From DASXKD01 sp963734725 (GTDB lineage Bacteria > Actinomycetota > Actinomycetes > Streptosporangiales > Streptosporangiaceae), in assembly GCA_963734725.1 (NCBI GenBank), contig CAVTIX010000002.1:1-64000 (forward strand): a DNA stretch of 64,000 nucleotides, read 5' to 3'. A program made the position numbers and the translations under genes. Below the pieces are notes generated by a model. That model was not told the origin of the DNA and did not search any database. It saw only the letters and a program-made list of their open reading frames with translations. Numbering within the stretch: the first letter of the stretch is position 1; each line of letters starts with the position of its first letter. Positions 8,440 to 16,567 of this stretch are shown here, in pieces.

Positions 8440-8889
8440 TCAGCGGCCGCCGGCGGGTTCCAGCAGGAACACCGGGATCTCGCGGGAGGTCTTCTGCTGG
8501 TACTCGGCGTAGGGCGGGTAGGCGGCCACCGCCCGCTCCCACCACTGCGCCCGCTCGTCGCCGGTGACCTCCCGGGCGATCATGTCCATGCTGTCCGCGC
8601 CGTCCTGAAGCTGCACCGCGGGGTTCGCCCGGAAGTTGTAATACCACTGCGGATGGGTGGGGGAACCGCCCTGCGACGCAACGGCCGCGTACCGGCCGGC
8701 ATGCTCGACCCGCATCACCGGGGTCTTGCGCAGCTTGCCGCTGCGTACCCCGCGGTTGGTGATGATCACCACGGGCAGGCCGGTGTCGCGCAGCGTCGTG
8801 CCCTGCGTCCCGCCCGAACCTTCGTAGAGTTGCACCTGCTCCCGGACCCAGGACCGCGGGCTCGGTTCGTAGTCATCCTCAACTGGCAT
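8440..8889 (-). CDS. Deazaflavin (F420)-dependent nitroreductase-family protein
   Basis: 149 residues starting at ATG 8889 (MPVEDDYEPSP). The pattern VREQVQLYEGSGG, LPVVIITNRGVRSGKLRKTPVMRVEHAGRYAAVAS, HPQWYYNFRANPAVQLQDG and ERAQWWERAVAAYPPYAEYQQKTSREIPVFLLEP is characteristic of the Ddn/FDOR-A family, split-barrel proteins that use reduced F420 to reduce quinones or nitro compounds. The longer open frame to 9315 is a shadow of the opposite-strand gene. It implies that the host makes F420, as actinomycetes do. The physiological substrate is unknown. Confidence 0.88.
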   Translation of the reverse strand: MPVEDDYEPSPRSWVREQVQLYEGSGGTQGTTLRDTGLPVVIITNRGVRSGKLRKTPVMRVEHAGRYAAVASQGGSPTHPQWYYNFRANPAVQLQDGADSMDMIAREVTGDERAQWWERAVAAYPPYAEYQQKTSREIPVFLLEPAGGR

Positions 8890-9058
8890 GCGGCTAGTCA
8901 AGCACCCGGGCGCGGCAGGGTCGCCAGGGGGCCTGGGCCACTGAGCCGCGCGTCGGGGCACGGCGGCGGCCAGCGGCAGCGTGAGAACATGGATTCGCCG
9001 GTCGGCAGCCCAGCGGGCGATCCGATGGGCGCCATGGCGGACAGAGGGGAGACGGTCC

Positions 9059-10255
9059 ATGACCGCGCTGGCCCTGGCCGAGTGGGCGGCCAGCCTGCGG
9101 CCGGACCCCGCCGACCTGGAACTGGCCGACCGATCGCTGCGGGACACCGTCGCGGTCGCGCTCGCCGCGTCCCGCCACCCGGTCACCCGGCTGGCGGCCG
9201 GGCTCCCCGGCGGCGCGCGGTGGGCCGTGGCGGCGCACGTGCTCGACTTCGACGACCTGCACATGGAGTTGACCACGCACATCAGCGCCCTGTGCGTGCC
9301 GGCCGCGCTCGCCACCGGCGGCGGTGCCCGTGGCTATCTCGCGGCTGCTGGGGTCATGGCTCGGCTCGGCACGGCGCTGGGCTGGCTGCACTACTCGGCG
9401 GGCTGGCACGCGACCTGCACCGCGGGCGCGCCGGCCTGCGCGGCGGGGGCGGCGGTCGCGCTGGGCCTCGATCCGGAGCGGATCGCCACCGCAATCGCGC
9501 TGGCGATTCCCGGCGCGGGCGGGGTGCAACGGGCCTTCGGCACCGACGCCAAGTCGCTGCAGGCCGGGTTCGCGGTCGACGCCGGGATCCGTGCAGCGCT
9601 GCTCGCCAAAGCGGGCGCGCAGGCGGACTTGTCGGCGATGGACGCGTGGATGTCCCTGGTCGGCGGGGATCCGGGCGCGGTGGACCTGGCCGGCCCGGCG
9701 GTCCCAGGCGGGCTGGCCATCAAGATCTATCCCTGCTGCTACGCGCTGCAGCGCCCGATCAGCGCCTTGGCCGAACTGGCCGGCGGCCTCGACCCTGGCT
9801 CGGTGCGCCGCATCGTCCTGCGCACGCCGGAAGCCACCGTGGCCCCGCTCATCCACCACCGGCCGGACACCGGGCTGCAAGGCAAGTTCAGCCTCGAGTA
9901 CGCGGCCGCCGCCGCGCTGCTCGACCGGCATCCGGGCTTCGCCAGCTTCACCGACGAAGCGGTCCGCCGCCCGGCGGCGCGCAGGCTGGCCGGCCTGGTG
10001 GAAACCGAGCTGTCGCCGGGCGGATCCGGGCTGCTGGACGGAGAACTAGCGGCCGAGGTCCACGCCGGTGCCGAAGTGCTCCAGATCAAGCAGCAGTTCC
10101 CGCCGGGAGCGCCGCAGCGGCCGCCGGCCGCGGGGGAGCTGCACGCCAAGCTCAGCGACTGCGTGGCTGGGCTGGACGCCGATCCGTCCTCGTGGACCTG
10201 GGACAGCGCCGCCGGGGTGCTGGCGCGGTTCCTGCCCGCGGGCGGCGGCCGGTGA
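9059..10255 (+). CDS. MmgE/PrpD-family protein
   Basis: About 398 residues, somewhat shorter than 2-methylcitrate dehydratase (about 450). The MmgE/PrpD fold is shown by AHVLDFDDLHMELTTHISA near residue 60, LGWLHYSAGWHATCTAGAPACAAGAAVALGL, GTDAKSLQAGFAVDAGI, and the catalytic-region motif KIYPCCYALQRPISAL. Members include 2-methylcitrate dehydratase and cis-aconitate decarboxylase; which reaction occurs here is unclear. ATG 9059 follows GGGGAG. Its stop overlaps the GTG start of the CoA-transferase gene by 4 bp, so the two enzymes are coupled and probably act in one short pathway that activates a dicarboxylic or tricarboxylic acid with CoA. Confidence 0.85.
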   Translation: MTALALAEWAASLRPDPADLELADRSLRDTVAVALAASRHPVTRLAAGLPGGARWAVAAHVLDFDDLHMELTTHISALCVPAALATGGGARGYLAAAGVMARLGTALGWLHYSAGWHATCTAGAPACAAGAAVALGLDPERIATAIALAIPGAGGVQRAFGTDAKSLQAGFAVDAGIRAALLAKAGAQADLSAMDAWMSLVGGDPGAVDLAGPAVPGGLAIKIYPCCYALQRPISALAELAGGLDPGSVRRIVLRTPEATVAPLIHHRPDTGLQGKFSLEYAAAAALLDRHPGFASFTDEAVRRPAARRLAGLVETELSPGGSGLLDGELAAEVHAGAEVLQIKQQFPPGAPQRPPAAGELHAKLSDCVAGLDADPSSWTWDSAAGVLARFLPAGGGR

Positions 10256-11424
10256 GCCCGGGCCGGGCGCTGCCGCTGGCCGGCCTCAGCGTCGTCGCCC
10301 TGGAACAGGCCGTGGCCGCGCCGTTCGCCACCCGCCAGCTCGCCGACCTCGGGGCGCGGGTGATCAAGGTCGAGCGCCCGGGTTCCGGGGACTTCGCCCG
10401 CAGTTTCGACACCACGGTCCGCGGCCAGGCGAGCTACTTCGTCTGGCTGAACCGCGGCAAGGAGAGCATCGAGCTCGACGTCAAGAGCGCCGACGGGATG
10501 GCCGTGCTGGCCGCGCTGCTCGGCCGCGCCGACGTCCTGGTGCAGAACCTGGCGCCGGGAGCGGCCGGGCGCCTGGGGCTGGGCGCCGCTGAGCTGCGCA
10601 GCCGCCATCCGCGCCTGATCATCTGCTCGATCACCGGTTACGGCGGCGACGGCCCCTACCGGCACAAGAAGGCCTACGACCTGCTGGTGCAGTGTGAGGC
10701 GGGGCTGCTCTCGGTCACCGGCACCCCGGAGGAGCCGGCCAAGGCCGGGATCTCCGTCGCGGACATCGCCGCCGGGATGTACGCCTATTCCGGCGTGCTG
10801 ACCGCGCTGTTCGAACGAGAGCGGACCGGCCAGGGGTCCAGCATCGAGGTCGCGATGCTGGACGCGCTGGGCGAATGGATGACGCAGCCGGTCTACTACA
10901 GCGTCTACGGCGGCGAGCCGGCCCGGCGCACTGGGGCCAGGCACGCGTCCATCTCCCCGTACGGGCCGTACTACGCCGCCGGCGGGGAACAGCTGTTCCT
11001 CGGCCTGCAGAACGACCGGGAGTGGGTGATCTTGTGCGAGAAGATCCTGCACCGGCCGGATCTGGTCAGCGACAGCCGGTTCCGCACCAACCCCGGCCGG
11101 GTCGCCCATGACGCGGAGCTGACCGGGTTCCTCGAAGACGCGTTCCGCGCCATCCCGGCCGACCAGCTTGCCGCCGCGCTGGACGAGGCGGGCATCGCCT
11201 GCGCGCGGCTGCGCTCACCGGAGGAGTTCGCCGCGCACCCCCAGCTTGCAGCCCGGGACCGGTGGCGCGAGGTGGGCACGCCGGGCGGCCCGATCCGGGC
11301 GCTGCTCCCGCCGGTAAGCATCGACGGCCGCGAGGCGGCCATGGGCGACGTTCCGGCGCTCGGCCAGCACACCGCGGCGATCCGCGCCGAGCTGGGTTTC
11401 CCGCCCGACGGCGCGGAGGCTTAG
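10252..11424 (+). CDS. Family III (CaiB/BaiF) CoA-transferase
   Basis: 390 residues. The type III CoA-transferase signature runs from LAGLSVVALEQAVAAPFATRQLADLGARVIKVERPGSGDFAR, through NRGKESIELDVK, to ITGYGGDGPYRHKKAYDLLVQ (catalytic Asp in this segment) and GISVADIAAGMYAYSGVL. Enzymes of this family move CoA between carboxylates through an aspartyl-CoA thioester intermediate. The GTG start overlaps the MmgE/PrpD stop. The ORF containing it runs far upstream but the conserved protein starts here. The combination resembles itaconate, citramalate or mesaconate-type CoA pathways, but the exact substrate is inference. Confidence 0.88.
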   Translation: MSPGRALPLAGLSVVALEQAVAAPFATRQLADLGARVIKVERPGSGDFARSFDTTVRGQASYFVWLNRGKESIELDVKSADGMAVLAALLGRADVLVQNLAPGAAGRLGLGAAELRSRHPRLIICSITGYGGDGPYRHKKAYDLLVQCEAGLLSVTGTPEEPAKAGISVADIAAGMYAYSGVLTALFERERTGQGSSIEVAMLDALGEWMTQPVYYSVYGGEPARRTGARHASISPYGPYYAAGGEQLFLGLQNDREWVILCEKILHRPDLVSDSRFRTNPGRVAHDAELTGFLEDAFRAIPADQLAAALDEAGIACARLRSPEEFAAHPQLAARDRWREVGTPGGPIRALLPPVSIDGREAAMGDVPALGQHTAAIRAELGFPPDGAEA

Positions 11425-11462
11425 CCAGGCAGGCTGACCTGGCCGTGCTCATGGGAAGGGGA

Positions 11463-11479
11463 GTGGTTGCGGCAACCAC
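11463..11479. terminator. Weak hairpin between convergent genes
   Basis: GTGGTTG-CGG-CAACCAC forms a 7-bp stem with a 3-base loop, followed by an A-rich run on the plus strand. It lies between the convergent CoA-transferase and PfkB genes. The stem is short, so this is only a possible terminator. Confidence 0.4.
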
Positions 11480-11521
11480 AAAAGAATGTGGGCGCTGCCA
11501 CAACGACCACAAGCGAAGGCG

Positions 11522-12484
11522 TCAGCGGGGCGGCTGGTGCGCCGTGCCGAAGGCGGACCGCCATCCCGGCCGGCCCCGCACTTCGGTCAGCCACGGCGGT
11601 TCGGCCCCGGCGCGGGTGCACGCCAGGGACGCGGCCTCGGCGGCCGCCTGGAGCGCTTCCCGCACCGGGCCGTGCCGGTGCAGGTCGGCGCGGGTCAGCC
11701 CGTTACTGCACCACCAGGCCAGGAACGCCCCGCCGAACGCGTCTCCCGCGCCGACGGTGTCCACCACCTGGACCTCGGGCACCTCAGCGGTCAGTTCCCC
11801 GTCGCGCAGCAGGGCCCGCGCCGGGCGGGGGCCGTCGGTCATCAGCACGAGCGCGGGCCCCTGGCCGAGCAGGGCGGCGGCCGCGGCGGGCGCCGGCACG
11901 TTCGGCTCGAGGTACGCGAGGTCTTCCGAGCTGATCTTGACCACGTCGGCCCGGCGCAGGATCCGGGACAACCGGGCCAGGTACGCTTCCCGGTCGCCGA
12001 TCACCTCCGGGCGGACGTTGGGGTCGATCATCAGCAACGCGCCCGGCGGCAGGTCGCTGCCGACCACGCGGTCGATGCTGGTGGCAATGGGCTCCATGAC
12101 CAGGCCCAGGCCGCCGGCATACAGGGCGGTCAGGCCGCCGGGGAGCGCCGCGGCGAGTGCCGGGTACTCCAGCGCCGGGGCGGAGGTGCCGTCCAGATAG
12201 AAGCGGAACCGCGGGGATCCGGCTGGATCGAGGTCGACGACGGCGAGGGTGGTGGGGGCGTCCGTCAGCCCGGGCACGGCCAGCGTCACGCCGTCGGCCT
12301 CCAGGCTGGCCTGTAGCTGGCGGCCGAAGCGGTCCGCGGACAGGCGGCCCAGGAAGGCGACCGCCAGGCCGAGCCGGCCGATGGCCCGGGCGGTGTTGAA
12401 CGGGCCGCCGCCGAGCCGCGGAGTGATGCAGCCGTCGGAGTCGGTGATGAGGTCGATCAGCACCTCGCCGGTGACCGCTATCAT
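11522..12484 (-). CDS. PfkB-family carbohydrate kinase (fructokinase-like)
   Basis: 320 residues. The N-terminal GEVLIDLITDSDG and GGGPFNTARAIGRLG (sugar-binding glycines) and the C-terminal VVDTVGAGDAFGGAFLAWW (catalytic Asp and anion hole) are the two PfkB signatures. This pattern resembles fructokinases and related ribokinase-family enzymes that phosphorylate a sugar with ATP. I use ATG 12484 (MIAVTGEVLIDL); a TTG at 12499 is in frame. No transporter or sugar gene is adjacent, so the substrate is not determined. Confidence 0.88.
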   Translation of the reverse strand: MIAVTGEVLIDLITDSDGCITPRLGGGPFNTARAIGRLGLAVAFLGRLSADRFGRQLQASLEADGVTLAVPGLTDAPTTLAVVDLDPAGSPRFRFYLDGTSAPALEYPALAAALPGGLTALYAGGLGLVMEPIATSIDRVVGSDLPPGALLMIDPNVRPEVIGDREAYLARLSRILRRADVVKISSEDLAYLEPNVPAPAAAAALLGQGPALVLMTDGPRPARALLRDGELTAEVPEVQVVDTVGAGDAFGGAFLAWWCSNGLTRADLHRHGPVREALQAAAEAASLACTRAGAEPPWLTEVRGRPGWRSAFGTAHQPPR

Positions 12485-12599
12485 CCGCCGGGCCCGCAAC
12501 CGGTCATGGATCCTCCGTCGGTAGGGGGCGCGGGGCCGGGTTCCGCGCCGCAGGCGCCTGCTGGGCGGTCCGGAGGGTTCCGGCGCGTTCAGTCCCGCG

Positions 12600-12615
12600 G
12601 TGAGCCCGGGCTCAC
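12600..12615. terminator. Palindrome overlapping the crotonase stop codon
   Basis: GTGAGCCC followed directly by GGGCTCAC is a perfect 16-bp palindrome. It overlaps the stop codon of the minus-strand enoyl-CoA hydratase gene (12612-12614). It may act as a short terminator or as a protein-binding site for the downstream PfkB promoter region. Confidence 0.45.
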
Positions 12616-13388
12616 GAGCGCTGGCGCCACTGCGGCTTGCGCTTCTCCAGGAAGGCGCGCATGCCCTCGCGCGCGTCCGGAAGCTGGCTGGTGGCGGCCA
12701 TCACCTCGACGGCGTAGGCGTACGCCTTGGCTTGGTCCAGGTCGATCTGCGCGTACAGCGCCTGCTTGCCGATGCCCTTGCTCTCGGCCGAGCCGCGGGT
12801 CACCCGCTCCAGCAGGTCCCAGGCCGCGGAGTCGAGCCGCGCGGCGGGGACGACCTGGTTGACCAGGCCCCAGTCCAGCGCGGTCGGCGCGTCGATGACG
12901 TCGCCGGACAAAGCCAGCTCGGCGGCGCGCTTGCGGCCGACGTTGCGGGCGATCGCCACCATCGGGGTGTGGCAGAACCAGCCGCCCTTGCCGCCGGGCG
13001 CCGCAAAGCCCGCGTCCTCGCTCGCCACGGCGAGGTCCGCGCTGGCGACGAGCTGGCAGCCGGCCGCGGTGGCCAGGCCGTGCACCCGGGCCACGACGGG
13101 CTGGGGCACCTGCTGGATCAGCGTCATCAGCTCGGTGCAGGTAACCAGCAGGGCACGGACCTCGGACAGGTCGGCTTCGACGACGTCGGCGAAGTCGTGC
13201 CCGGAGCAGAACACCGGGCCGTTGCCGGCCAGCACGATGCCCAGCGCGTCGCTGTCGCCCAGTTCGCTGAACGCCCGGATCAGCTCGCGCATGTGATCCT
13301 GCGACAGCGCATTGCGCCGCTGCGGCCGGTTCATCGTGACGGTGGCGAAATCGCCGGACCGCTCCACCAGTATGTGCTCGAACCCCAT
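12612..13388 (-). CDS. Enoyl-CoA hydratase/isomerase (crotonase) family protein
   Basis: 258 residues of crotonase fold. The first oxyanion-hole segment is GPVFCSGHDFADV and the second HGLATAAGCQLVASADLAVAS; the C-terminal tail EGMRAFLEKRKPQWR is typical. SGHDF instead of SAGAD resembles isomerase-type or diverged members. ATG 13388 follows a GGAGAAGGAG-like run. It is divergent from the acyl-CoA dehydrogenase gene and borders the carboxylase/AtuA cluster, so it may supply the hydration step of that route. Confidence 0.9.
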   Translation of the reverse strand: MGFEHILVERSGDFATVTMNRPQRRNALSQDHMRELIRAFSELGDSDALGIVLAGNGPVFCSGHDFADVVEADLSEVRALLVTCTELMTLIQQVPQPVVARVHGLATAAGCQLVASADLAVASEDAGFAAPGGKGGWFCHTPMVAIARNVGRKRAAELALSGDVIDAPTALDWGLVNQVVPAARLDSAAWDLLERVTRGSAESKGIGKQALYAQIDLDQAKAYAYAVEVMAATSQLPDAREGMRAFLEKRKPQWRQRS

Positions 13389-13594
13389 CGCGACTCCTTC
13401 TCCCCTCTCCCGCAGCCTACGCTGGCCCGCGCCGGTACGGCCCAGCCCAGCGTCGCCCCACCCAGCGGCGGTTGCCCGGGCGGGTCCGCGCCTGTACGGC
13501 CCGGCCCCGGGTGGCGATACTGCTGTGATGGCCAGGCGCCGCGTGCCGTACGGTGATCTGGCCGGGCGCGGGCTGTCGAGAACCGGATGTGAGC

Positions 13595-14755
13595 ATGCAC
13601 TTCACCGCAGACCATGAGGCGTTCCGCGAGGCGGCACGGGGCGTGCTGGAACGCGAGGTCGTGCCGCACGCGCAGGAGTGGGAAGAGGCCGGCGCCTTCC
13701 CCGCGCACCGGCTGTTCAAGGCGCTCGGCGCCGCCGGGCTGCTGGGCCTGGAGTACGACCCGGCCTACGGCGGCCAGGGGGCCGACCACTCCTACACGGT
13801 GATCCTCGGCGAGGAGCTCGGCCGGATGGGCTGCGCCGGGGTGGCGATGGCCATCGCCGTGCAGAACGACATGGCCACCCCCTCGCTGCACAGCCACGGC
13901 GCCCATGAGCTGAAGCAGCGCTACCTGGCCCCGGCGCTGCGCGGCGAGATGGTCGCCGCGATCGCCGTCACCGAGCCCGACGCCGGCTCCGACGTGGCGG
14001 GCCTGCGGACCCGGGCAGAACGCGGCGGCGACGACTGGGTCATCAACGGGTCCAAGCTGTACATCACCAACGGCGCCCAGGCGGACTGGCTGTGCCTGCT
14101 CGTCCGGACCTCGGGCGAGGGCGGCTACCGGGGGATGTCGCAGATCGTGTTCCCGACGGACACCGCCGGGTTCTCGGTCAGCCGCACGCTGCGCAAGCTC
14201 GGCAACAAGTGCTCGGACACCGCCGAGTTGTCCTTTACCGACGCCCGGGTGCCGGTGGCCAACACGATCGGTGAGATCGGCCGGGGCTTCCAGCAGCAGA
14301 TGGCCCAGTTCCAGAACGAGCGGATGATCGCCGCGTACACGGCCGTGGGCGCGATGGACCGCGCCCTGTCCCTGACGGCCGCCTACCTGCGCGACCGGCA
14401 GACGTTCGGCCGCCCGCTGCTGTCCCGGCAGTATGTGCAGTTCCGGCTGGCCGAGCTGGCGGCCGAGGTGGACACGCTGCGGCACTACAACTACGCCTGC
14501 GCCGAGGCGTACATCAGGGGCGAGGACACGACCAGGTTCGCCACGATCGCCAAGCTCAAGGCCGGGCGGCTGCAGCGGGAGATCGCCGACACCTGCCTGC
14601 AGCTGCACGGCGGGTTCGGCTACATGGAGGAGAGCTGGGTGTCCCGCTACTTCCGGGACAGCCGCCTGCTGTCCATCGGCGGCGGGTCCGACGAGGTGAT
14701 GCTGCAGATCCTGGCCCGCCTCGACGGCTATACCGGGTCAGGCCATGTCTCGTAG
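13595..14755 (+). CDS. Acyl-CoA dehydrogenase
   Basis: 386 residues with the complete flavoprotein fold: MHFTADHEAFREAARGVLEREV, AIAVTEPDAGSDVAGLRTRAER (FAD and substrate side), WVINGSKLYITNG, RQTFGRPLLSRQYVQFRLAELAAEVD, and QLHGGFGYMEESWVSRYFRD near the C-terminus. It introduces an alpha,beta double bond into an acyl-CoA. The adjacent biotin carboxylase suggests a branched substrate such as isovaleryl- or citronellyl-CoA; the family cannot tell which. I use ATG 13595; GTG 13589 is close by. The final residues and stop lie inside the left arm of an inverted-repeat element, so the native C-terminus may have been replaced by element sequence. Confidence 0.92.
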   Translation: MHFTADHEAFREAARGVLEREVVPHAQEWEEAGAFPAHRLFKALGAAGLLGLEYDPAYGGQGADHSYTVILGEELGRMGCAGVAMAIAVQNDMATPSLHSHGAHELKQRYLAPALRGEMVAAIAVTEPDAGSDVAGLRTRAERGGDDWVINGSKLYITNGAQADWLCLLVRTSGEGGYRGMSQIVFPTDTAGFSVSRTLRKLGNKCSDTAELSFTDARVPVANTIGEIGRGFQQQMAQFQNERMIAAYTAVGAMDRALSLTAAYLRDRQTFGRPLLSRQYVQFRLAELAAEVDTLRHYNYACAEAYIRGEDTTRFATIAKLKAGRLQREIADTCLQLHGGFGYMEESWVSRYFRDSRLLSIGGGSDEVMLQILARLDGYTGSGHVS

Positions 14756-14919
14756 ACCTCCAGCCTGCTGCGCGGCCGCCGGACGGGCGGCTCGCGGCGT
14801 TGTCGTCGTCGCCCATAGCTCCGCTATGGACTACTCGTCCGCCCTGCGATCCCCCACCCGCCTCCCCATCCCCCTCCATGCAGCCGCTCGCGACGGCATA
14901 GATCCACGAGACACGGCCT
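14740..14919. mobile_element. MITE-like inverted-repeat element
   Basis: Arms 14740-14756 (AGGCCATGTCTCGTAGA) and 14903-14919 match as inverted repeats at 15 of 17 positions and bound 180 bases with no gene. A perfect 7-bp hairpin, CCATAGC-TCC-GCTATGG, sits near the centre at 14813-14829. The element fills the gap between the acyl-CoA dehydrogenase stop and the carboxylase ATG exactly. No transposase is encoded, and no clear target-site duplication is visible. It could be a non-autonomous MITE, a REP-type palindrome or a large structured spacer; copies elsewhere in the genome would decide. Confidence 0.55.
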
Positions 14920-14923
14920 AACG

Positions 14924-16567
14924 ATGCCCGCACCAGTCCTGCCCACCGCCATCGACCCGGCCGGCGGGGCGTTCCGCGCGAACGCCGACGGGATGCTCGG
15001 CCTGCTCGGCGAGATCGGCGGCCTGCTCCAGCAGGCGTCGCTCGGCGGCGGGGAACGGGCGATCGAGCGCCACCGGCACCGCGGCAAGCTGCTCATCCGG
15101 GAACGCATCGCGCTGCTGCTCGACCCGGACAGCCCGTTCCTGGAGATCAGCCCGCTGGCCGGCTACCAGACCAACTACCACGTCGGCGGCGGCATGGTGC
15201 TGGGCATCGGCGTGGTCGAGGGCACCGAGTGCGTGATCATCGGCAACGACCCCACCGACCTCGGCGGGGCCATGACCATGGTCAGCATCCGCAAGCTGAT
15301 GCGCGCGCTGGAGATCGCCAGGGACAACCGGATGCCGTACCTCCAGTTCGTCGAGTCGGCCGGCGGCGACCTGCGCGGCGGCGGGTCCGGCGAGGACCCC
15401 GACGCGGCGATGCGGCGCAACCTCACCCACTTCGCCGAGAGCGGCCGGATGTTCCACGACATCACCGAACTGTCCGCCCGCGGCGTTCCCACCATCTCGG
15501 TGGTGTTCGGCAGTTCCACCGCGGGCGGGGCCTACCAGCCGGGCCTGGCCGACTACAACATCTTCGTCCGCGGCGGCGCCAAGGTCTTCCTCGGCGGCCC
15601 GCCGCTGGTGAAGGTCGCCACCGGTGAGGAGTCCGGCGACGAGGAGCTCGGCGGCGCGCAGATGCACGCCACCGACAGCGGCCTGGCCGACTACCTGGCC
15701 GACGACGAGCGCCACGCGATCCGGATAGCCCGCGACGTGGTGGCCCACCTGCACTGGCGCAAGCAGGGGCCGGGGCCGGTCACCGCGGCGCCGGAACCGC
15801 CGCGGCACGACCCGGAGGAACTGCTCGGGCTGATGCCATTGGACCTGCGCGCCGCGGTGGACGCCCGGGAGATCATCGCGCGCGTGGTCGATGGCAGCCG
15901 TTTCGAAGAGTTCAAGATGCAATACGGACCGACGCTGGTGACCGGGTGGGCCCACGTGCACGGGTTTCCCGTGGGCATCCTCGCCAACAACGGGGTGCTG
16001 TTCTCCGACTCGTCCCAGAAGGCGGCGCAGTTCATCCAGCTGTGCAACCAGACCAGCACCCCGCTGGTGTTCCTCCAGCACATCACCGGTTACATGGTCG
16101 GCCGCGACTACGAGCGGGGCGGGATCGTCAAGCACGGCAGCCAGATGATCAACGCCCTGTCCAACTCGACGGTCCCGCATGTCACGGTCATCCTCGGCGC
16201 CAGCTACGGCGCGGGGAACTATGGGATGGGCGGGCGGGCGTTCGACACCCGGTTCGTGTTCCTATGGCCCACCGCGAAGATCGCAATCATGGGCCCGAAA
16301 CAGATGGCCGGGGTGATGTCGATCGTCCGCCGCGAGCGGGCGGCCCGCCGCGGCGAAGAGGTGAACGAGGAGACCGAGGCCGCCATCACCGCGGCGGTGG
16401 AGCACTACGCCGAGGCCGGGTCGCTGGCCCTGTACGCCACCGGCCGGGTTGCCGACGACGGGATCATCGACCCCAGGGACACCCGGACGGTGATCGCCAT
16501 GGCGCTGTCCGCGTGCCACAGCGCCCCGGTGCAGGGGGCCAGCGGGTACGGGGTGTTCCGGCTGTGA
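14924..16567 (+). CDS. Acyl-CoA carboxylase beta (carboxyltransferase) subunit
   Basis: 547 residues, the usual length for methylcrotonyl-, geranyl- and related CoA carboxylase beta chains. It starts with the typical VLPTAIDPAGGAFRANADGM and has HRHRGKLLIRERI, FVESAGGDLRGGGSGEDPDAAMRRNLTHFAE (acyl-CoA site), FGSSTAGGAYQPGLADYNIFV and LQHITGYMVGRDYERGGIVKHGSQM (carboxybiotin site). It transfers CO2 from biotin to an enoyl-CoA. ATG 14924 lies five bases after the inverted-repeat element and has no visible ribosome site, so translation may rely on coupling or be weakened. It overlaps the alpha-subunit gene by 4 bp. Confidence 0.92.
   Translation: MPAPVLPTAIDPAGGAFRANADGMLGLLGEIGGLLQQASLGGGERAIERHRHRGKLLIRERIALLLDPDSPFLEISPLAGYQTNYHVGGGMVLGIGVVEGTECVIIGNDPTDLGGAMTMVSIRKLMRALEIARDNRMPYLQFVESAGGDLRGGGSGEDPDAAMRRNLTHFAESGRMFHDITELSARGVPTISVVFGSSTAGGAYQPGLADYNIFVRGGAKVFLGGPPLVKVATGEESGDEELGGAQMHATDSGLADYLADDERHAIRIARDVVAHLHWRKQGPGPVTAAPEPPRHDPEELLGLMPLDLRAAVDAREIIARVVDGSRFEEFKMQYGPTLVTGWAHVHGFPVGILANNGVLFSDSSQKAAQFIQLCNQTSTPLVFLQHITGYMVGRDYERGGIVKHGSQMINALSNSTVPHVTVILGASYGAGNYGMGGRAFDTRFVFLWPTAKIAIMGPKQMAGVMSIVRRERAARRGEEVNEETEAAITAAVEHYAEAGSLALYATGRVADDGIIDPRDTRTVIAMALSACHSAPVQGASGYGVFRL

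Noticed and set aside
8653..10251. Long plus-strand open frame upstream of the CoA-transferase
   Set aside because: It is an antisense and out-of-frame shadow over the nitroreductase and MmgE/PrpD genes, with Arg/Gly/Pro-rich translation and no family signature; only the part from 10252 is real.
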